From: an uncultured Duncaniella sp.
Lineage (GTDB): Bacteria; Bacteroidota; Bacteroidia; Bacteroidales; Muribaculaceae
Direction of reading: 5' to 3'
Length of the DNA stretch: 64,000 nt
NCBI GenBank assembly: GCA_910578515.1
Contig: CAJTQR010000001.1
Span: 682,001 to 746,000 of the forward strand
This document shows positions 9,604 to 18,476 of the stretch, in pieces. Below the pieces are notes generated by a model that saw only the letters and a list, made by a program, of their open reading frames with translations, was not told the DNA's origin and did not search any database. The stretch's first letter is position 1, and each line of letters starts with the position of its first letter. The translations under genes were made by a program, and so were the position numbers.

Positions 9604-9667
9604 CGAATTATATTTCATAACAGATGTTAATAGCAGATTTAACAACAGCCCCTTAGCACACTGAAAG

Positions 9668-9712
9668 ATAAAAAACAAATGCGTCCTCACCTGCTAACAA
9701 CGGCGAGAACGC
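9668..9712 (-). terminator. Terminator of the DUF6582-like small gene
   Basis: An 11-bp stem (9681-9691 / 9702-9712) has two plus-strand mismatches that both become G-U pairs in minus-strand RNA. On the minus strand it is followed by a TTTGTTTTTTATC tail. It starts about 25 bp past the small gene ending at 9737. Confidence 0.65.
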
Positions 9713-9736
9713 AAAGGAAAATCAAAACGTTCTTAA

Positions 9737-9973
9737 TCACTTTTCAGCGTAAGAAAGGACCGTGGGACTTTCAACATCCACCCCATACTCAGCCGCACGC
9801 TGCATAATGGCACGCGCCAGCTTCGGTTTCAAATCCTCGGGGCAATAACGGAAATAAGCTTCCGCCGCACGCACATGGGCAGCATCAGGCATAGGATATT
9901 CCCTGCGTTCAGGAAGCCCGAACACACTGTCGGGAAGCTCCTTCCGGTCCTCGTAAGAAATTTTATCGTTCAT
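9737..9973 (-). CDS. Small DUF6582-like protein
   Basis: A 78-residue soluble protein. The order FGLPERREYPMPDAAHVRAA, then a helical AEAYFRYCPEDLKPKLARAI segment, resembles the DUF6582-type small proteins found in phages and bacterial chromosomes (a F-x-L-P-x-x-R-x-Y-P-x-P-D-x-x-H pattern). No catalytic motif is recognisable. It has its own T-tailed terminator and lies alone between the sigma operon and an outer-membrane barrel gene. No function is assigned. Confidence 0.7.
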   Translation of the reverse strand: MNDKISYEDRKELPDSVFGLPERREYPMPDAAHVRAAEAYFRYCPEDLKPKLARAIMQRAAEYGVDVESPTVLSYAEK

Positions 9974-10039
9974 GATAATTTGGTGCTTTGAATATTCGGA
10001 TTGTCTATGATTGCAAATTGCAGATGATGATTCCGGCTA

Positions 10040-10558
10040 TTATAGATTGAAGCGGAAACCTACCTGAAGAAGACCTTGCGCACCATAGCCAAGCTCACCA
10101 AAGATTGAGGCAGAGCGACTCAACCCAACCTCTGCTCCTAGCGGGGAAGCCTGGAATGCAAAATAGGTCTTATCCTTAGAATAATCATCGGATGCCGCAT
10201 GGGTGATGTCAACGCCAAGCCCGAGGTGACCATAGAGAGTCACAATACGGTTACGATAATAATCATATCGACCGTTAAGCATGATGACATGATAGTAAGC
10301 CCTGGCATCATCATGATGCTTGTAGCTGGCACTTGAGAAGGTGTAAGTGGCACCGAGGTAGAAACTTGGAAGCACCTTGAAGTTAACACCTGCTGTCAGC
10401 GCACCCCATGCATTGTCAACATCGCCACCGGGATGCATATCGCTGGCATCCATCTGGGTATAGCCACCATAACCGATTTGGAATTGTGCGCGCTGCGCCT
10501 GTGCTCCGAAAGCCATCCCTAAGACAGCACACATGATTAGTAGGATTTTTTTCATCAT
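10040..10558 (-). CDS. Outer-membrane beta-barrel protein
   Basis: A 172-residue protein with a signal peptide (about 1-21, ending AQA), alternating amphipathic strands rich in Tyr and Gly, and a C-terminal phenylalanine-containing strand (QVGFRFNL) typical of barrels inserted by BamA. Length fits a small 8-stranded barrel of the OmpA/OmpW-like size class. It lies about 120 bp downstream of lptD, same strand, and may be cotranscribed. Ligand or partner unknown. Confidence 0.75.
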   Translation of the reverse strand: MMKKILLIMCAVLGMAFGAQAQRAQFQIGYGGYTQMDASDMHPGGDVDNAWGALTAGVNFKVLPSFYLGATYTFSSASYKHHDDARAYYHVIMLNGRYDYYRNRIVTLYGHLGLGVDITHAASDDYSKDKTYFAFQASPLGAEVGLSRSASIFGELGYGAQGLLQVGFRFNL

Positions 10559-10681
10559 AAATAGTTTTTATTAAACTTCGATTAAAACGTGAAATCCAAA
10601 AAATGTAATTTCAATTTTAATAACATCTATTATGATGAGTTGGTTTACTGAATGGCACAAATTAGCACCACTTAATCCCGA

Positions 10682-13636
10682 TTAGTACCACTTCACACCG
10701 TTAGATAGTGATGAGCGTTTGTCGTACTTGAGGTCGGCAAGCAAAGATGACTTGACGGAAATGTGGAAGTTGTAACTCTTATAAGGACCTACAGGCACGA
10801 AACTTGCACGCATGGTGAAACAGTGCATATCTCGCGATATATTACAGTTCATATAGGCAAGCTTATGGGTGTCGAAATTGTAGCTCGCAGAGAATCCGAA
10901 GTTCCAGTTGGCTGTCGGACGAATGTTGCCTGAGAACGAAAGGTTCTGGGTAATCTTCCCCTTGTATTCGAGTTTGTTGTAGTCAAATTCGCCGTAACCA
11001 TAGTTTACCGAATAGTTAAATGTAAGGTTCCAGGGAACAGACCATTCCATATAACCGTCATCGCCCATCTTCATACCACTGTCCTTTTTACTGTTTTTAC
11101 GGTTTGGACCTTGGTAATCGGATGTATCCTCGGCAAAATCCTGATTTTCCGACTGCTGATTGTTGTTATTCTTATTGTTGTCCTTCTTGCTCCCCTTGTC
11201 CTTATCTTTTCCTCCAAACAGTTTTTTAAAGGTATCGTTATTGAACGTATAGCTGAATGAGGTACCGGTGCTCGATAGTTTTCCGAGACCTTTACCCTGG
11301 CTGATGCGGAGCTTGTTGACACGCACCGGGGTGCCAGAGGAGCTAAGAGCGTATGTATAGACATCCCAAGTGGCTGAGAGGTTAAGATTGAAGTTCTTTA
11401 CCAGACGCAGCATGAGGGAAGTGTTGATATTCGACCAGTTCATTGAGTCAGCAGCGAAATTGTAGCTCTGCGAAACGGTGAAATTCTCTATCAATGACAC
11501 CTTCTTCTCGCCGATGGAATCATTGTCAGACTTGACCTTCATCTCAAGGTTATTGCTCAACGACAAGCTCACCGAACCGTTTCGCCCCTGCCCCGGCACA
11601 CCGAAGAGGCTGTTGGGGAAGTAGGAATACACACGCTCCTGCATCTCACCCTGTGCATTAGGATACTGATATGAGCCATAGTACCCGAAGAAGGGTGATG
11701 CGAAATCCGGTGAACCAGAGAATGAGATGGTTGGCGTTATGACATGACGTATCATCTTCACCTTATCGCCAAGGAACGGCAGCGGCTGATAGAAACCATA
11801 GATTTTTGTATCAAGAGCCATTGATGCCGAGAAGTCCCACACATTATAAAAACTATAGGTGGTATCCAGCACTTCGGCCGAAGCGTTGGGGTCCCACTGA
11901 CGACGTACCTTTGAAGTATACATTCGGTCAGTGAGGTTAACCGAGGGTGTGATATTGATATATTTGAGCACATTGAATGTAGCCGAGATAGGCACACTGT
12001 GCTTCATACCATTTCGCCAATCCTTCACAAGACTTTTCTTAAAGAACTCATCCTGCTTTGCTGTCAATGAGTTGTTGAACTGACCGGAGTATGACATCTT
12101 AATTTTCTCATACCATTTCTCCTGACCCACCTGACGCTTGCGTTTGAAGGGATAGACCTGCGACATGGTGAGGGTGAAGTTAGGGAACGACACCGCCAAT
12201 GTAGAGTCCTGAGTACGCTGAGACACACTCGCTGTAGTTGAAACAGACCATTTTGAATTAGGGAAACGGTAGGTCATGTTTATGGTACTGCTCTTGGTGT
12301 TCTCGGTGAACGCGTTGGAGTAGTATGAGTTGAGGTCATTACGGGTGTAACCGCTGGTTGTGAAATTGACACTCGCCGAGAGGTTCATATTGGGATTAGC
12401 CTTTGAATCCTGGCTGTGGTTCCACAGAATCTGGAAGTTGGTCGACTTGGAATAGTCAGGCATACCCTTGTCGCCGGTGATGGTCTTGAGATATGAAATA
12501 TTGAAACTGCCTGAATACTTGTAGCGCTTCACATAGGCCGAGTTGGCACGAAGTCCCCAAGAACCAAGTGTATAAATTTCGCCTGTAAGCGCAAGGTCCA
12601 TATTGTCGCTGATAGCGAAATAGTAACCGCCGTTGCTCAGATAGTATCCCCTGTTATAGTCATCGCCAAATGTAGGGAAAATAATACCAGAGGAGTACTT
12701 CTCGGAGAACGGGAAATAACCGAAGGGGAGCGCTAGCGGGAGAGGAAGTCCGGCAAGTACCATATATGAAGGTCCAGCTACCACATCCTTACCCGGGCGC
12801 ATCTTACCCTTGGTCACGTGAAGATAAAAGTGTGGGTCATCGTGATTATCGCAAGTGGTATACTTTCCATCCTGAATAAAAAAGGTATTTTCGTCAATCT
12901 TCTTACTCTGTCCTCCTGTGAGATAGCCCTCGCCCTGCTGAGTGATTACATCGGTGATATAACCTTGCTCAGTCTTGAAGTTATAGCTCATGGTCTTAGC
13001 TTCGTAGGAGGTACCATTATCCTCGAACACCGGAGTGCCCTGAAGCTCACCGATGGAATCAGGAGTACCATTAGCGTATACCGTACTGTTTTGAAGATTC
13101 ATCTCTATATGGTCGGCATCGAGCTTGATGTTGCCATATTCCACATGGCTCTCACCATACATGTATGCCTGATTGCGCCCCACAAGAATCATAGAATCCT
13201 TAGCTGCGAAGTCCACCGCGTTGTCAAGGTCGACTTTAGCACGTACTATCTTCGACTTCTCACCAGGCGGCTCTATGCGACGACGGCTGAGGCGTGTACG
13301 GCGAGCAGTATCTGTGGTAACCACATGCGAGCGCACAGCTGAATCAGCTACCGCAACGGTGGCAATTGAATCCAAAGAGTCGGACGGGAGTGAAATCTCC
13401 ATTGGCGCAGCCATCATGGAGTCAACCTTATCAGAGGTTGCATTACGGTGTTCAAGCACTGCATCAGCAACCTGAGCAGGAGTAAGTGCATTCTCTTTGA
13501 CTGTATCCTCTTGGGGAGCAAATGCGTTGTTATCCTCAACCTTTATGGGGGTGGAGGTGACAGGGCGAGAAAATGCGCCTACTGACAAGGCGCACAATAG
13601 CACTATAGCGACAATATATAGATGAGAATGTCTCAA
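10682..13636 (-). CDS. lptD: LPS-assembly protein LptD (Bacteroidota type)
   Basis: LptD inserts lipopolysaccharide into the outer leaflet of the outer membrane. The protein has an OstA-like beta-jellyroll region (about 130-260, with repeated short strands such as GNIKLDADHIEM and EAKTMSYNFKTEQGYI) followed by a long beta-barrel, with a Lys/Asn-rich insert (KDKDKGSKKDNNKNNNN) late in the barrel, probably a loop. The open frame reaches an ATG at 13705, but that codon lies inside the predicted -7 promoter box. Starting at TTG 13636 gives MRHSHLYIVAIVLLCALSVG, a clean signal peptide, and a 984-residue protein, so I prefer it. No start is proven. No LptE homologue is next to it. Confidence 0.85.
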   Translation of the reverse strand: MRHSHLYIVAIVLLCALSVGAFSRPVTSTPIKVEDNNAFAPQEDTVKENALTPAQVADAVLEHRNATSDKVDSMMAAPMEISLPSDSLDSIATVAVADSAVRSHVVTTDTARRTRLSRRRIEPPGEKSKIVRAKVDLDNAVDFAAKDSMILVGRNQAYMYGESHVEYGNIKLDADHIEMNLQNSTVYANGTPDSIGELQGTPVFEDNGTSYEAKTMSYNFKTEQGYITDVITQQGEGYLTGGQSKKIDENTFFIQDGKYTTCDNHDDPHFYLHVTKGKMRPGKDVVAGPSYMVLAGLPLPLALPFGYFPFSEKYSSGIIFPTFGDDYNRGYYLSNGGYYFAISDNMDLALTGEIYTLGSWGLRANSAYVKRYKYSGSFNISYLKTITGDKGMPDYSKSTNFQILWNHSQDSKANPNMNLSASVNFTTSGYTRNDLNSYYSNAFTENTKSSTINMTYRFPNSKWSVSTTASVSQRTQDSTLAVSFPNFTLTMSQVYPFKRKRQVGQEKWYEKIKMSYSGQFNNSLTAKQDEFFKKSLVKDWRNGMKHSVPISATFNVLKYINITPSVNLTDRMYTSKVRRQWDPNASAEVLDTTYSFYNVWDFSASMALDTKIYGFYQPLPFLGDKVKMIRHVITPTISFSGSPDFASPFFGYYGSYQYPNAQGEMQERVYSYFPNSLFGVPGQGRNGSVSLSLSNNLEMKVKSDNDSIGEKKVSLIENFTVSQSYNFAADSMNWSNINTSLMLRLVKNFNLNLSATWDVYTYALSSSGTPVRVNKLRISQGKGLGKLSSTGTSFSYTFNNDTFKKLFGGKDKDKGSKKDNNKNNNNQQSENQDFAEDTSDYQGPNRKNSKKDSGMKMGDDGYMEWSVPWNLTFNYSVNYGYGEFDYNKLEYKGKITQNLSFSGNIRPTANWNFGFSASYNFDTHKLAYMNCNISRDMHCFTMRASFVPVGPYKSYNFHISVKSSLLADLKYDKRSSLSNGVKWY

Positions 13637-13982
13637 TTTTTGTTCAATTTCATAGACCGGGGTCAGAGATATCCCCGTTAAGATGGTGTCAGAAAATTGA
13701 TGCAAAGATATAACATTCCCTCCAATTGGACAACAACAATATTATTGTTAAATGTTAAATCGCTTTATCTTAACATAATCCGCCTCAGATACCGCCATGC
13801 CACAGGTGTGAATTTATAATTAAATCGAATAAAAATATTAAGATATGGATTGTTTTTACTAATTTTGCAGAGTAAAATTAAGGAAGCCCCTACTCTTTCC
13901 TACCATGACAAACCTCACTTCCTTAGTAATTCTTTCAATCTGAAAGTCACATAATAGAAATAATCCAATTCAACACCATCTA
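13637..13982. other. Divergent intergenic region between lptD and the Lrp-type gene
   Basis: With the shortened lptD this is about 345 bp. It holds the lptD promoter on the minus strand and a TAATTTTG -7-like box at 13860-13867 on the plus strand, about 115 bp before the Lrp-family gene, without a convincing -33 box. I see no gene in it. Confidence 0.5.
13703..13733 (-). promoter_or_regulatory. lptD promoter
   Basis: Minus-strand TATCTTTG (13703-13710) with TTG (13731-13733) at 20-bp spacing. Predicted transcription start is near 13696, which is downstream of the outermost ATG at 13705 and therefore argues for an internal start of lptD. Confidence 0.55.
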
Positions 13983-14453
13983 ATGGCACGTCAACATTTC
14001 GATGCTCTGGATTTCAAAATTCTGGAGATGTTATCGCACAATGCCCGTAAGCCTTTTCTCGAGATTGCGAGAGAGACTAACGTTTCAGGGGCAGCCATCC
14101 ATCAGCGCATACAGAAGCTGACAGCATCAGGCATTATCAAGGGATTTGAAACTATAATCGACCCCGCAGCCGTAGGATATGAAACCTGCGCATATATAGG
14201 TTTCATTCTGAATGACTCCACCAAATTTGATGAAGTCGTGAACCGGCTTAAGGAGATACCGGAAGTGGTAGATTGCCATTTCACCACCGGTACATACGAT
14301 ATATTTGCCAAGATTTTCGCACGCAACAATGCACATCTCCTTGAAATCATCCACAAGAAGTTGCGCACAGAGTTAGGTCGCACCGAAACCCTCATATCAT
14401 TCAAGGAGGAGTTCAAGCGCCCCATCCCAATCCTGGCGGAAAATATGGAATAA
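13983..14453 (+). CDS. Lrp/AsnC family transcriptional regulator
   Basis: A 156-residue protein with an N-terminal winged HTH (about 6-60, LDFKILEMLSHNARKPFLEI, AIHQRIQKLTASGIIKGF) and a C-terminal RAM/AsnC ligand-binding beta-alpha fold (about 68-145). It is full length for the family. Such proteins are DNA-binding octamers that respond to amino acids. It precedes mtaB by about 20 bp on the same strand, so the two may be cotranscribed. Effector and targets cannot be told from the sequence. Confidence 0.92.
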   Translation: MARQHFDALDFKILEMLSHNARKPFLEIARETNVSGAAIHQRIQKLTASGIIKGFETIIDPAAVGYETCAYIGFILNDSTKFDEVVNRLKEIPEVVDCHFTTGTYDIFAKIFARNNAHLLEIIHKKLRTELGRTETLISFKEEFKRPIPILAENME

Positions 14454-14473
14454 CCTGCAAAATATCATTCTGA

Positions 14474-15826
14474 TTGATTAACAAAGATACTTTCGGCAAC
14501 CGCACCGCCCTGTTCCACACATTCGGCTGCAAGCTTAATTTTGCCGAGACCTCTACTGTAGCCCAACTATTTGCCTCTCAAGGTATCCAAAGGGTCCATG
14601 AAGGTGACACACCCGACTATATCGTGGTCAATACTTGCAGCGTGACTGAGTTTGCCGACAAGAAATGCCGGCAAGCCATACGCTCATTCGCACGCCGCTA
14701 TCCGGAGGCTAAAATCATAGTGACCGGATGCTACGCCCAGCTCAAACCTGAGGAGGTGTCAGCACTTCCAGGAGTGAAGATAGTCGCCGGTACCGACCGT
14801 AAACTGCAGCTTGCCGAATATCTCGCACAGGTTGAAAACGAGAGCCAGACAGGCAGCAATGATGACACCGCAAATCCTGAAGTATCACGATTCGTCACTC
14901 CAACCAAGGATATACGCACATTCTCCCCATCATGCTCCCGCGGTGACCGCACACGCTATTTCCTAAAAGTACAGGACGGTTGTGACTATTATTGCTCCTA
15001 CTGCACCATACCTATGGCCCGCGGCCGCAGCCGTTCGGGAACCATCAGTGAAATTGTGAGCCATGCCGAAAGCGTGGCTGCCGAAGGTGGCAAGGAAATA
15101 GTAATTACAGGGGTAAATATAGGCGATTTCGGCAAAGGGACTGACGAGACATTCTTCCAACTCTGCAAGGCTCTTGACGAGGTTGAGGGGATAGAGCGTT
15201 ACCGTATTTCATCTATCGAGCCCAACCTGCTCACGGATGAGCTTATTGACTTCGTGGCTACCTCGCGAAGATTTATGCCACACTTCCATATACCATTGCA
15301 GAGCGGAAGCGACGAAGTGCTAAAGCTCATGCGCCGCCGCTATGACACAGCGCTATTCCGCAACAAGATAGAGCATATACGTCGAGTGATGCCCGACGCG
15401 TTCATAGGTGTAGACCTGATAGTGGGGGCAAGAGGAGAGACTCCGGAGCGCTTCGAGGAGTCAAAGAAATTTGTGGAATCACTCGACATTTCGCGCCTCC
15501 ACGTGTTTACCTACAGCGAGCGTCCCGGCACCCGTGCTCTCAACATTGAGCACTTCGTAAGTCAGGAAGAGAAGCATCGCCGCACCCGCATAATGCTCCG
15601 GGTTTCCGAGAAGAAACTAAAAGATTTCACCGAGCGGTTTGTGGGCACTACCCGTCCGCTTTTGGCAGAGCATCCGCGAACTGATGGTTCGATGGCAGGT
15701 TTCACAGATAATTACCTGCGTGTGAACATTGCCCCCGACCCTGCCATATCCAACACTATCGTACCGGTGCATATCACCTCGACCGAGGAGAATGCAGAGG
15801 AGTCGCACGGAGATGTGGTGAAATAA
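14474..15826 (+). CDS. mtaB: tRNA t6A37 methylthiotransferase MtaB
   Basis: This radical-SAM enzyme converts t6A to ms2t6A at position 37 of ANN-decoding tRNAs. The UPF0004 domain carries Cys19, Cys55 and Cys86 for one Fe-S cluster. The radical-SAM motif CDYYCSYC (Cys170, 174, 177) binds the second cluster, and a TRAM-like domain ends the 450-residue protein. The pattern TFGCKLN (rather than TxGCQMN) favours MtaB over MiaB or RimO. The start is TTG at 14474, because no in-frame ATG precedes the conserved TFGCKLN segment. Confidence 0.9.
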   Translation: MINKDTFGNRTALFHTFGCKLNFAETSTVAQLFASQGIQRVHEGDTPDYIVVNTCSVTEFADKKCRQAIRSFARRYPEAKIIVTGCYAQLKPEEVSALPGVKIVAGTDRKLQLAEYLAQVENESQTGSNDDTANPEVSRFVTPTKDIRTFSPSCSRGDRTRYFLKVQDGCDYYCSYCTIPMARGRSRSGTISEIVSHAESVAAEGGKEIVITGVNIGDFGKGTDETFFQLCKALDEVEGIERYRISSIEPNLLTDELIDFVATSRRFMPHFHIPLQSGSDEVLKLMRRRYDTALFRNKIEHIRRVMPDAFIGVDLIVGARGETPERFEESKKFVESLDISRLHVFTYSERPGTRALNIEHFVSQEEKHRRTRIMLRVSEKKLKDFTERFVGTTRPLLAEHPRTDGSMAGFTDNYLRVNIAPDPAISNTIVPVHITSTEENAEESHGDVVK

Positions 15827-15870
15827 TCTTTTCCCTTTAAATCAGTAATAGCAATTAGACATAACCATCC

Positions 15871-16884
15871 ATGAGCGAGCATGCCAAACCGGTAGCAGTG
15901 ATAATCCTCAACTGGAACGGTGAGAAATTCCTGAAAGAGTATCTCCCCTCGGTAGTGAGCCATACCAACCGGGAAATAGCTGACGTGATAGTGACTGACA
16001 ACGGTTCCACCGATAATTCAGTAGCAATTCTAAAAGAGGAGTTCCCGGAGGTGAAACTGATAGAATTCAATGAGAACTACGGTTTTGCCGAAGGATACAA
16101 CCGCGCCATAGCTCTGATAGCCGACAGCTACAAATATACCGTACTGCTAAATTCTGATGTAAAGGTCGACAACGACTGGCTAACTCCGCTCTACAGATTC
16201 ATGGAGGAACACCCTGATGCCGGCGCAGCACAGCCTAAGATAAAGTCGCTGCTCGAGCCTGACAAATTTGAATATGCCGGAGCATGCGGGGGATTTCTCG
16301 ACTGCAACGGTTTCCCTTACTGCCGAGGACGCATATTTGACACCGTGGAGACCGACAACGGGCAGTATGATACACCGGCGAAGGTGACATGGGCAAGCGG
16401 TGCGGCACTAATGGTAGTCAATGAAGTGTACCTTCAGGCCGGCGGTCTTGACAAGCAGTTCTTCGCCCACATGGAGGAGATAGACCTATGCTGGCGCATA
16501 CTTCTGGCAGGGAAGGAAATCTGGGCTGTACCCCAAAGCCATGTCTACCACCTCGGGGGAGGAAGTCTCCCGGCATCCAATCCTCGGAAGACCTATCTTA
16601 ATTTCCGCAACAATCTGCTCATGCTCCACAAGAACTTACCGAACAGGACCAGACGTAAAACTCTGGTGCGCCGACGTCTATTAGACACGATAGCATGGGC
16701 TAAGTTCATTCTATCGGGCGATAGCGAAAATGCTGCAGCCATTTTCAAAGCCCACCGGGACTTTGCCAAGATGCGTGGAGCATATAAATCGCACCCTAAA
16801 GTTGACTTGCTGCATGGCAATACCAACATCCTGCTGGATTATTACCTGCGCGCACGTCACACTTACCGTTCGCTCAAGAATTGA
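15871..16884 (+). CDS. GT2 family glycosyltransferase (rhamnosyltransferase-like)
   Basis: A 337-residue inverting GT-A enzyme. The nucleotide-sugar part has VIILNWNGEKFL (11-20), TDNGSTDNS (42-50) and the DxD-like NSD (94-96). The acceptor-side motif is FFAHMEEIDLCWRI with the catalytic-base region. A helical C-terminal tail with basic residues suggests membrane association. It resembles WbbL-type rhamnosyltransferases in size and motif layout, but the donor sugar cannot be read from the sequence. It follows mtaB by about 45 bp and converges on surE. Confidence 0.87.
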   Translation: MSEHAKPVAVIILNWNGEKFLKEYLPSVVSHTNREIADVIVTDNGSTDNSVAILKEEFPEVKLIEFNENYGFAEGYNRAIALIADSYKYTVLLNSDVKVDNDWLTPLYRFMEEHPDAGAAQPKIKSLLEPDKFEYAGACGGFLDCNGFPYCRGRIFDTVETDNGQYDTPAKVTWASGAALMVVNEVYLQAGGLDKQFFAHMEEIDLCWRILLAGKEIWAVPQSHVYHLGGGSLPASNPRKTYLNFRNNLLMLHKNLPNRTRRKTLVRRRLLDTIAWAKFILSGDSENAAAIFKAHRDFAKMRGAYKSHPKVDLLHGNTNILLDYYLRARHTYRSLKN

Positions 16885-16909
16885 CCTCTACTATAGGGCT
16901 ACAAAAATA

Positions 16910-16953
16910 TATCCGCCCACTCTTTTATGTGCAATGCTCAGAGCGGACGGATA
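16910..16953 (-). terminator. surE terminator
   Basis: A 13-bp stem (16910-16922 / 16941-16953). The two mismatches seen on the plus strand become G-U pairs in minus-strand RNA, and the minus-strand tail is ATATTTTTGTAG. It therefore fits surE better than the convergent glycosyltransferase gene. Confidence 0.55.
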
Positions 16954-16997
16954 AATATGCACATGCGCATAATGTGCAAAATGTGCATTTGTAACTT

Positions 16998-17768
16998 TTA
17001 AAGTTTCAGGAGGGCTGATATATCCCCGATACGGTCGGATGCAGTCTGGTCAGGACGTATAGGTACAATAGAGCCGTACTGACGTGCGAGCCAATACTCA
17101 TCGGTTTCGGGATTGTCAGGCTCCTCATTGTGAAACTTACCTGTGAGCCAATAAAATGGAGTGCCATGAGGAGTGGCATAGTCAGCATACTCCTCAGTCC
17201 AGTATCCACGTGCAGCCCTCACCACCTTCATGCCGAGCGGAGTGCAATGAGCAGGGAAATTGACGTTAAGGCATATACCATCGGGCAATCCACCTTCAAT
17301 CACACGCGATGTAATCTCCTCGATGAAAGGGTCAAGCAGCCCGAAGTCAGCATCAGCCGCATGGCTGAGCAGTGAGTATCCTATTGACGGTATCCCGAGC
17401 ACACATCCCTCCATGGCAGCGCCCATGGTGCCTGAATAGATATTGTTAACAGCAGCGTTTGAGCCGTGATTGATACCTGAAAGCACAAGGTCTGGCCGAC
17501 GGTCGAGAACGGCATGCATGGCTATTTTCACGCAATCCACAGGAGTGCCGTTGACAGTGAATGCCAATGCTCCGTGGATAGGGTCAACCTCTTTCACCAT
17601 AAGAGGCGAATTGACAGTAAGAGCCGATGATTTTGCCGACTGGGGGTCAGCCGGAGCCACTATTATGACCTCGCCATGCTTCACAGCTATGGAGGCAAGA
17701 TGGCGGATGCCTTTCGATGCTATGCCATCATCGTTGGTAATAAGTATGAGAGGACGTTTTGTTTCCAT
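16998..17768 (-). CDS. surE: 5'/3'-nucleotidase SurE
   Basis: SurE is a metal-dependent survival phosphatase acting on nucleoside monophosphates. The 256-residue protein begins with the metal-binding ILITNDDGI (Asp13-Asp14), has SAKSSALT near 45 and LSGINHGSNAAVNNIYSGT near 95-115, all conserved in the family, and is normal length. It is transcribed alone, divergent from the DUF4293 gene, with a lone -7-like box TAAATTTG on the minus strand at 17799-17806. Confidence 0.95.
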   Translation of the reverse strand: METKRPLILITNDDGIASKGIRHLASIAVKHGEVIIVAPADPQSAKSSALTVNSPLMVKEVDPIHGALAFTVNGTPVDCVKIAMHAVLDRRPDLVLSGINHGSNAAVNNIYSGTMGAAMEGCVLGIPSIGYSLLSHAADADFGLLDPFIEEITSRVIEGGLPDGICLNVNFPAHCTPLGMKVVRAARGYWTEEYADYATPHGTPFYWLTGKFHNEEPDNPETDEYWLARQYGSIVPIRPDQTASDRIGDISALLKL

Positions 17769-17898
17769 TCGTTACAACAATATTTCGTGATTTTATTACA
17801 AATTTACGATAAAACAGCAACTAAACGCAGTGTGAATTGTTAAAAATTTATTACTTTTGAATAAAATTCCGCATCATCAATTTTAAAACCTATAGTTT

Positions 17899-18333
17899 AT
17901 GCAAATTCAACGTATCCAAACTCTCTACATCTTCCTGGCTGTAGTGGCAATGGCGATTTTCATCATCGTGCCTTACGGGGAAGTTGATTTCGTTAACAAC
18001 CAACCGATTGTAACTCAAAAACTGTACACAATGGCCGAATACGGGATTCTAATCCCTGCGGCTGCCACCGTGCTGCTCCTGCTCGTGGATATTTTCATGT
18101 ACAGCAACATTGGTCTGCAAAAGACCGTGCTCACCATCGGAATGCTGCTTACACTATGCTGCATAGCAGTGGTATGCTTCACTCTGTTCAAGCAAGCTGA
18201 GGCTGAAGGTATGGAAGCCCGCTTCGCCGTATGGGATATCCTCCTACCCATTGCCGCCGTACTTGAGCTAATGGCCCTTTCAGCCATCAAGAAGGATATC
18301 AAGCGCCTCCGTTCCTACGACCGCATCCGATAA
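17899..18333 (+). CDS. DUF4293 membrane protein
   Basis: A 144-residue protein with four predicted membrane helices (about 8-26, 46-66, 74-96, 108-126) and a basic C-terminal tail KKDIKRLRSYDRIR. The opening MQIQRIQTLYIFLAVVAMAI is typical of the DUF4293 family, which is restricted to Bacteroidota. A TACTTTTG -7-like box lies at 17852-17859. No function is known to me. Confidence 0.88.
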   Translation: MQIQRIQTLYIFLAVVAMAIFIIVPYGEVDFVNNQPIVTQKLYTMAEYGILIPAAATVLLLLVDIFMYSNIGLQKTVLTIGMLLTLCCIAVVCFTLFKQAEAEGMEARFAVWDILLPIAAVLELMALSAIKKDIKRLRSYDRIR

Positions 18334-18371
18334 GCCGCTATATAAATAGCTATATAAATAATAGAATACAC

Positions 18372-18420
18372 TAAGCCCTGCCGTCTTTGCTAATCCAGAC
18401 CGGCAGGGCTTATATTTTAA
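18372..18420. terminator. Bidirectional terminator between DUF4293 gene and serB
   Basis: A perfect 12-bp stem TAAGCCCTGCCG / CGGCAGGGCTTA (18372-18383 / 18401-18412) with an extra inner GTCT/AGAC pairing and a TATTTTAA tail. A second smaller hairpin CTCCCGG / CCGGGAG follows just to the right and may serve serB on the minus strand. Confidence 0.75.
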
Positions 18421-18476
18421 TACTCCCGGACAACTCGCTCCCGGGAGCCATTCATTATTCCCACTCTATTCCAGTG

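Noticed and set aside
16957..16988. Repeated ATGCACAT / ATGTGCA words between the GT2 gene and surE
   Set aside because: It forms a weak 8-bp inverted repeat, but there is no T tail or flanking gene start, so no role can be supported.
17799..17806. Lone TAnnTTTG matches without a -33 box (for example before surE, maf and menB)
   Set aside because: The 6-base consensus occurs often by chance in AT-rich gaps. They are mentioned in the gene notes but not called as full promoters unless position was informative.
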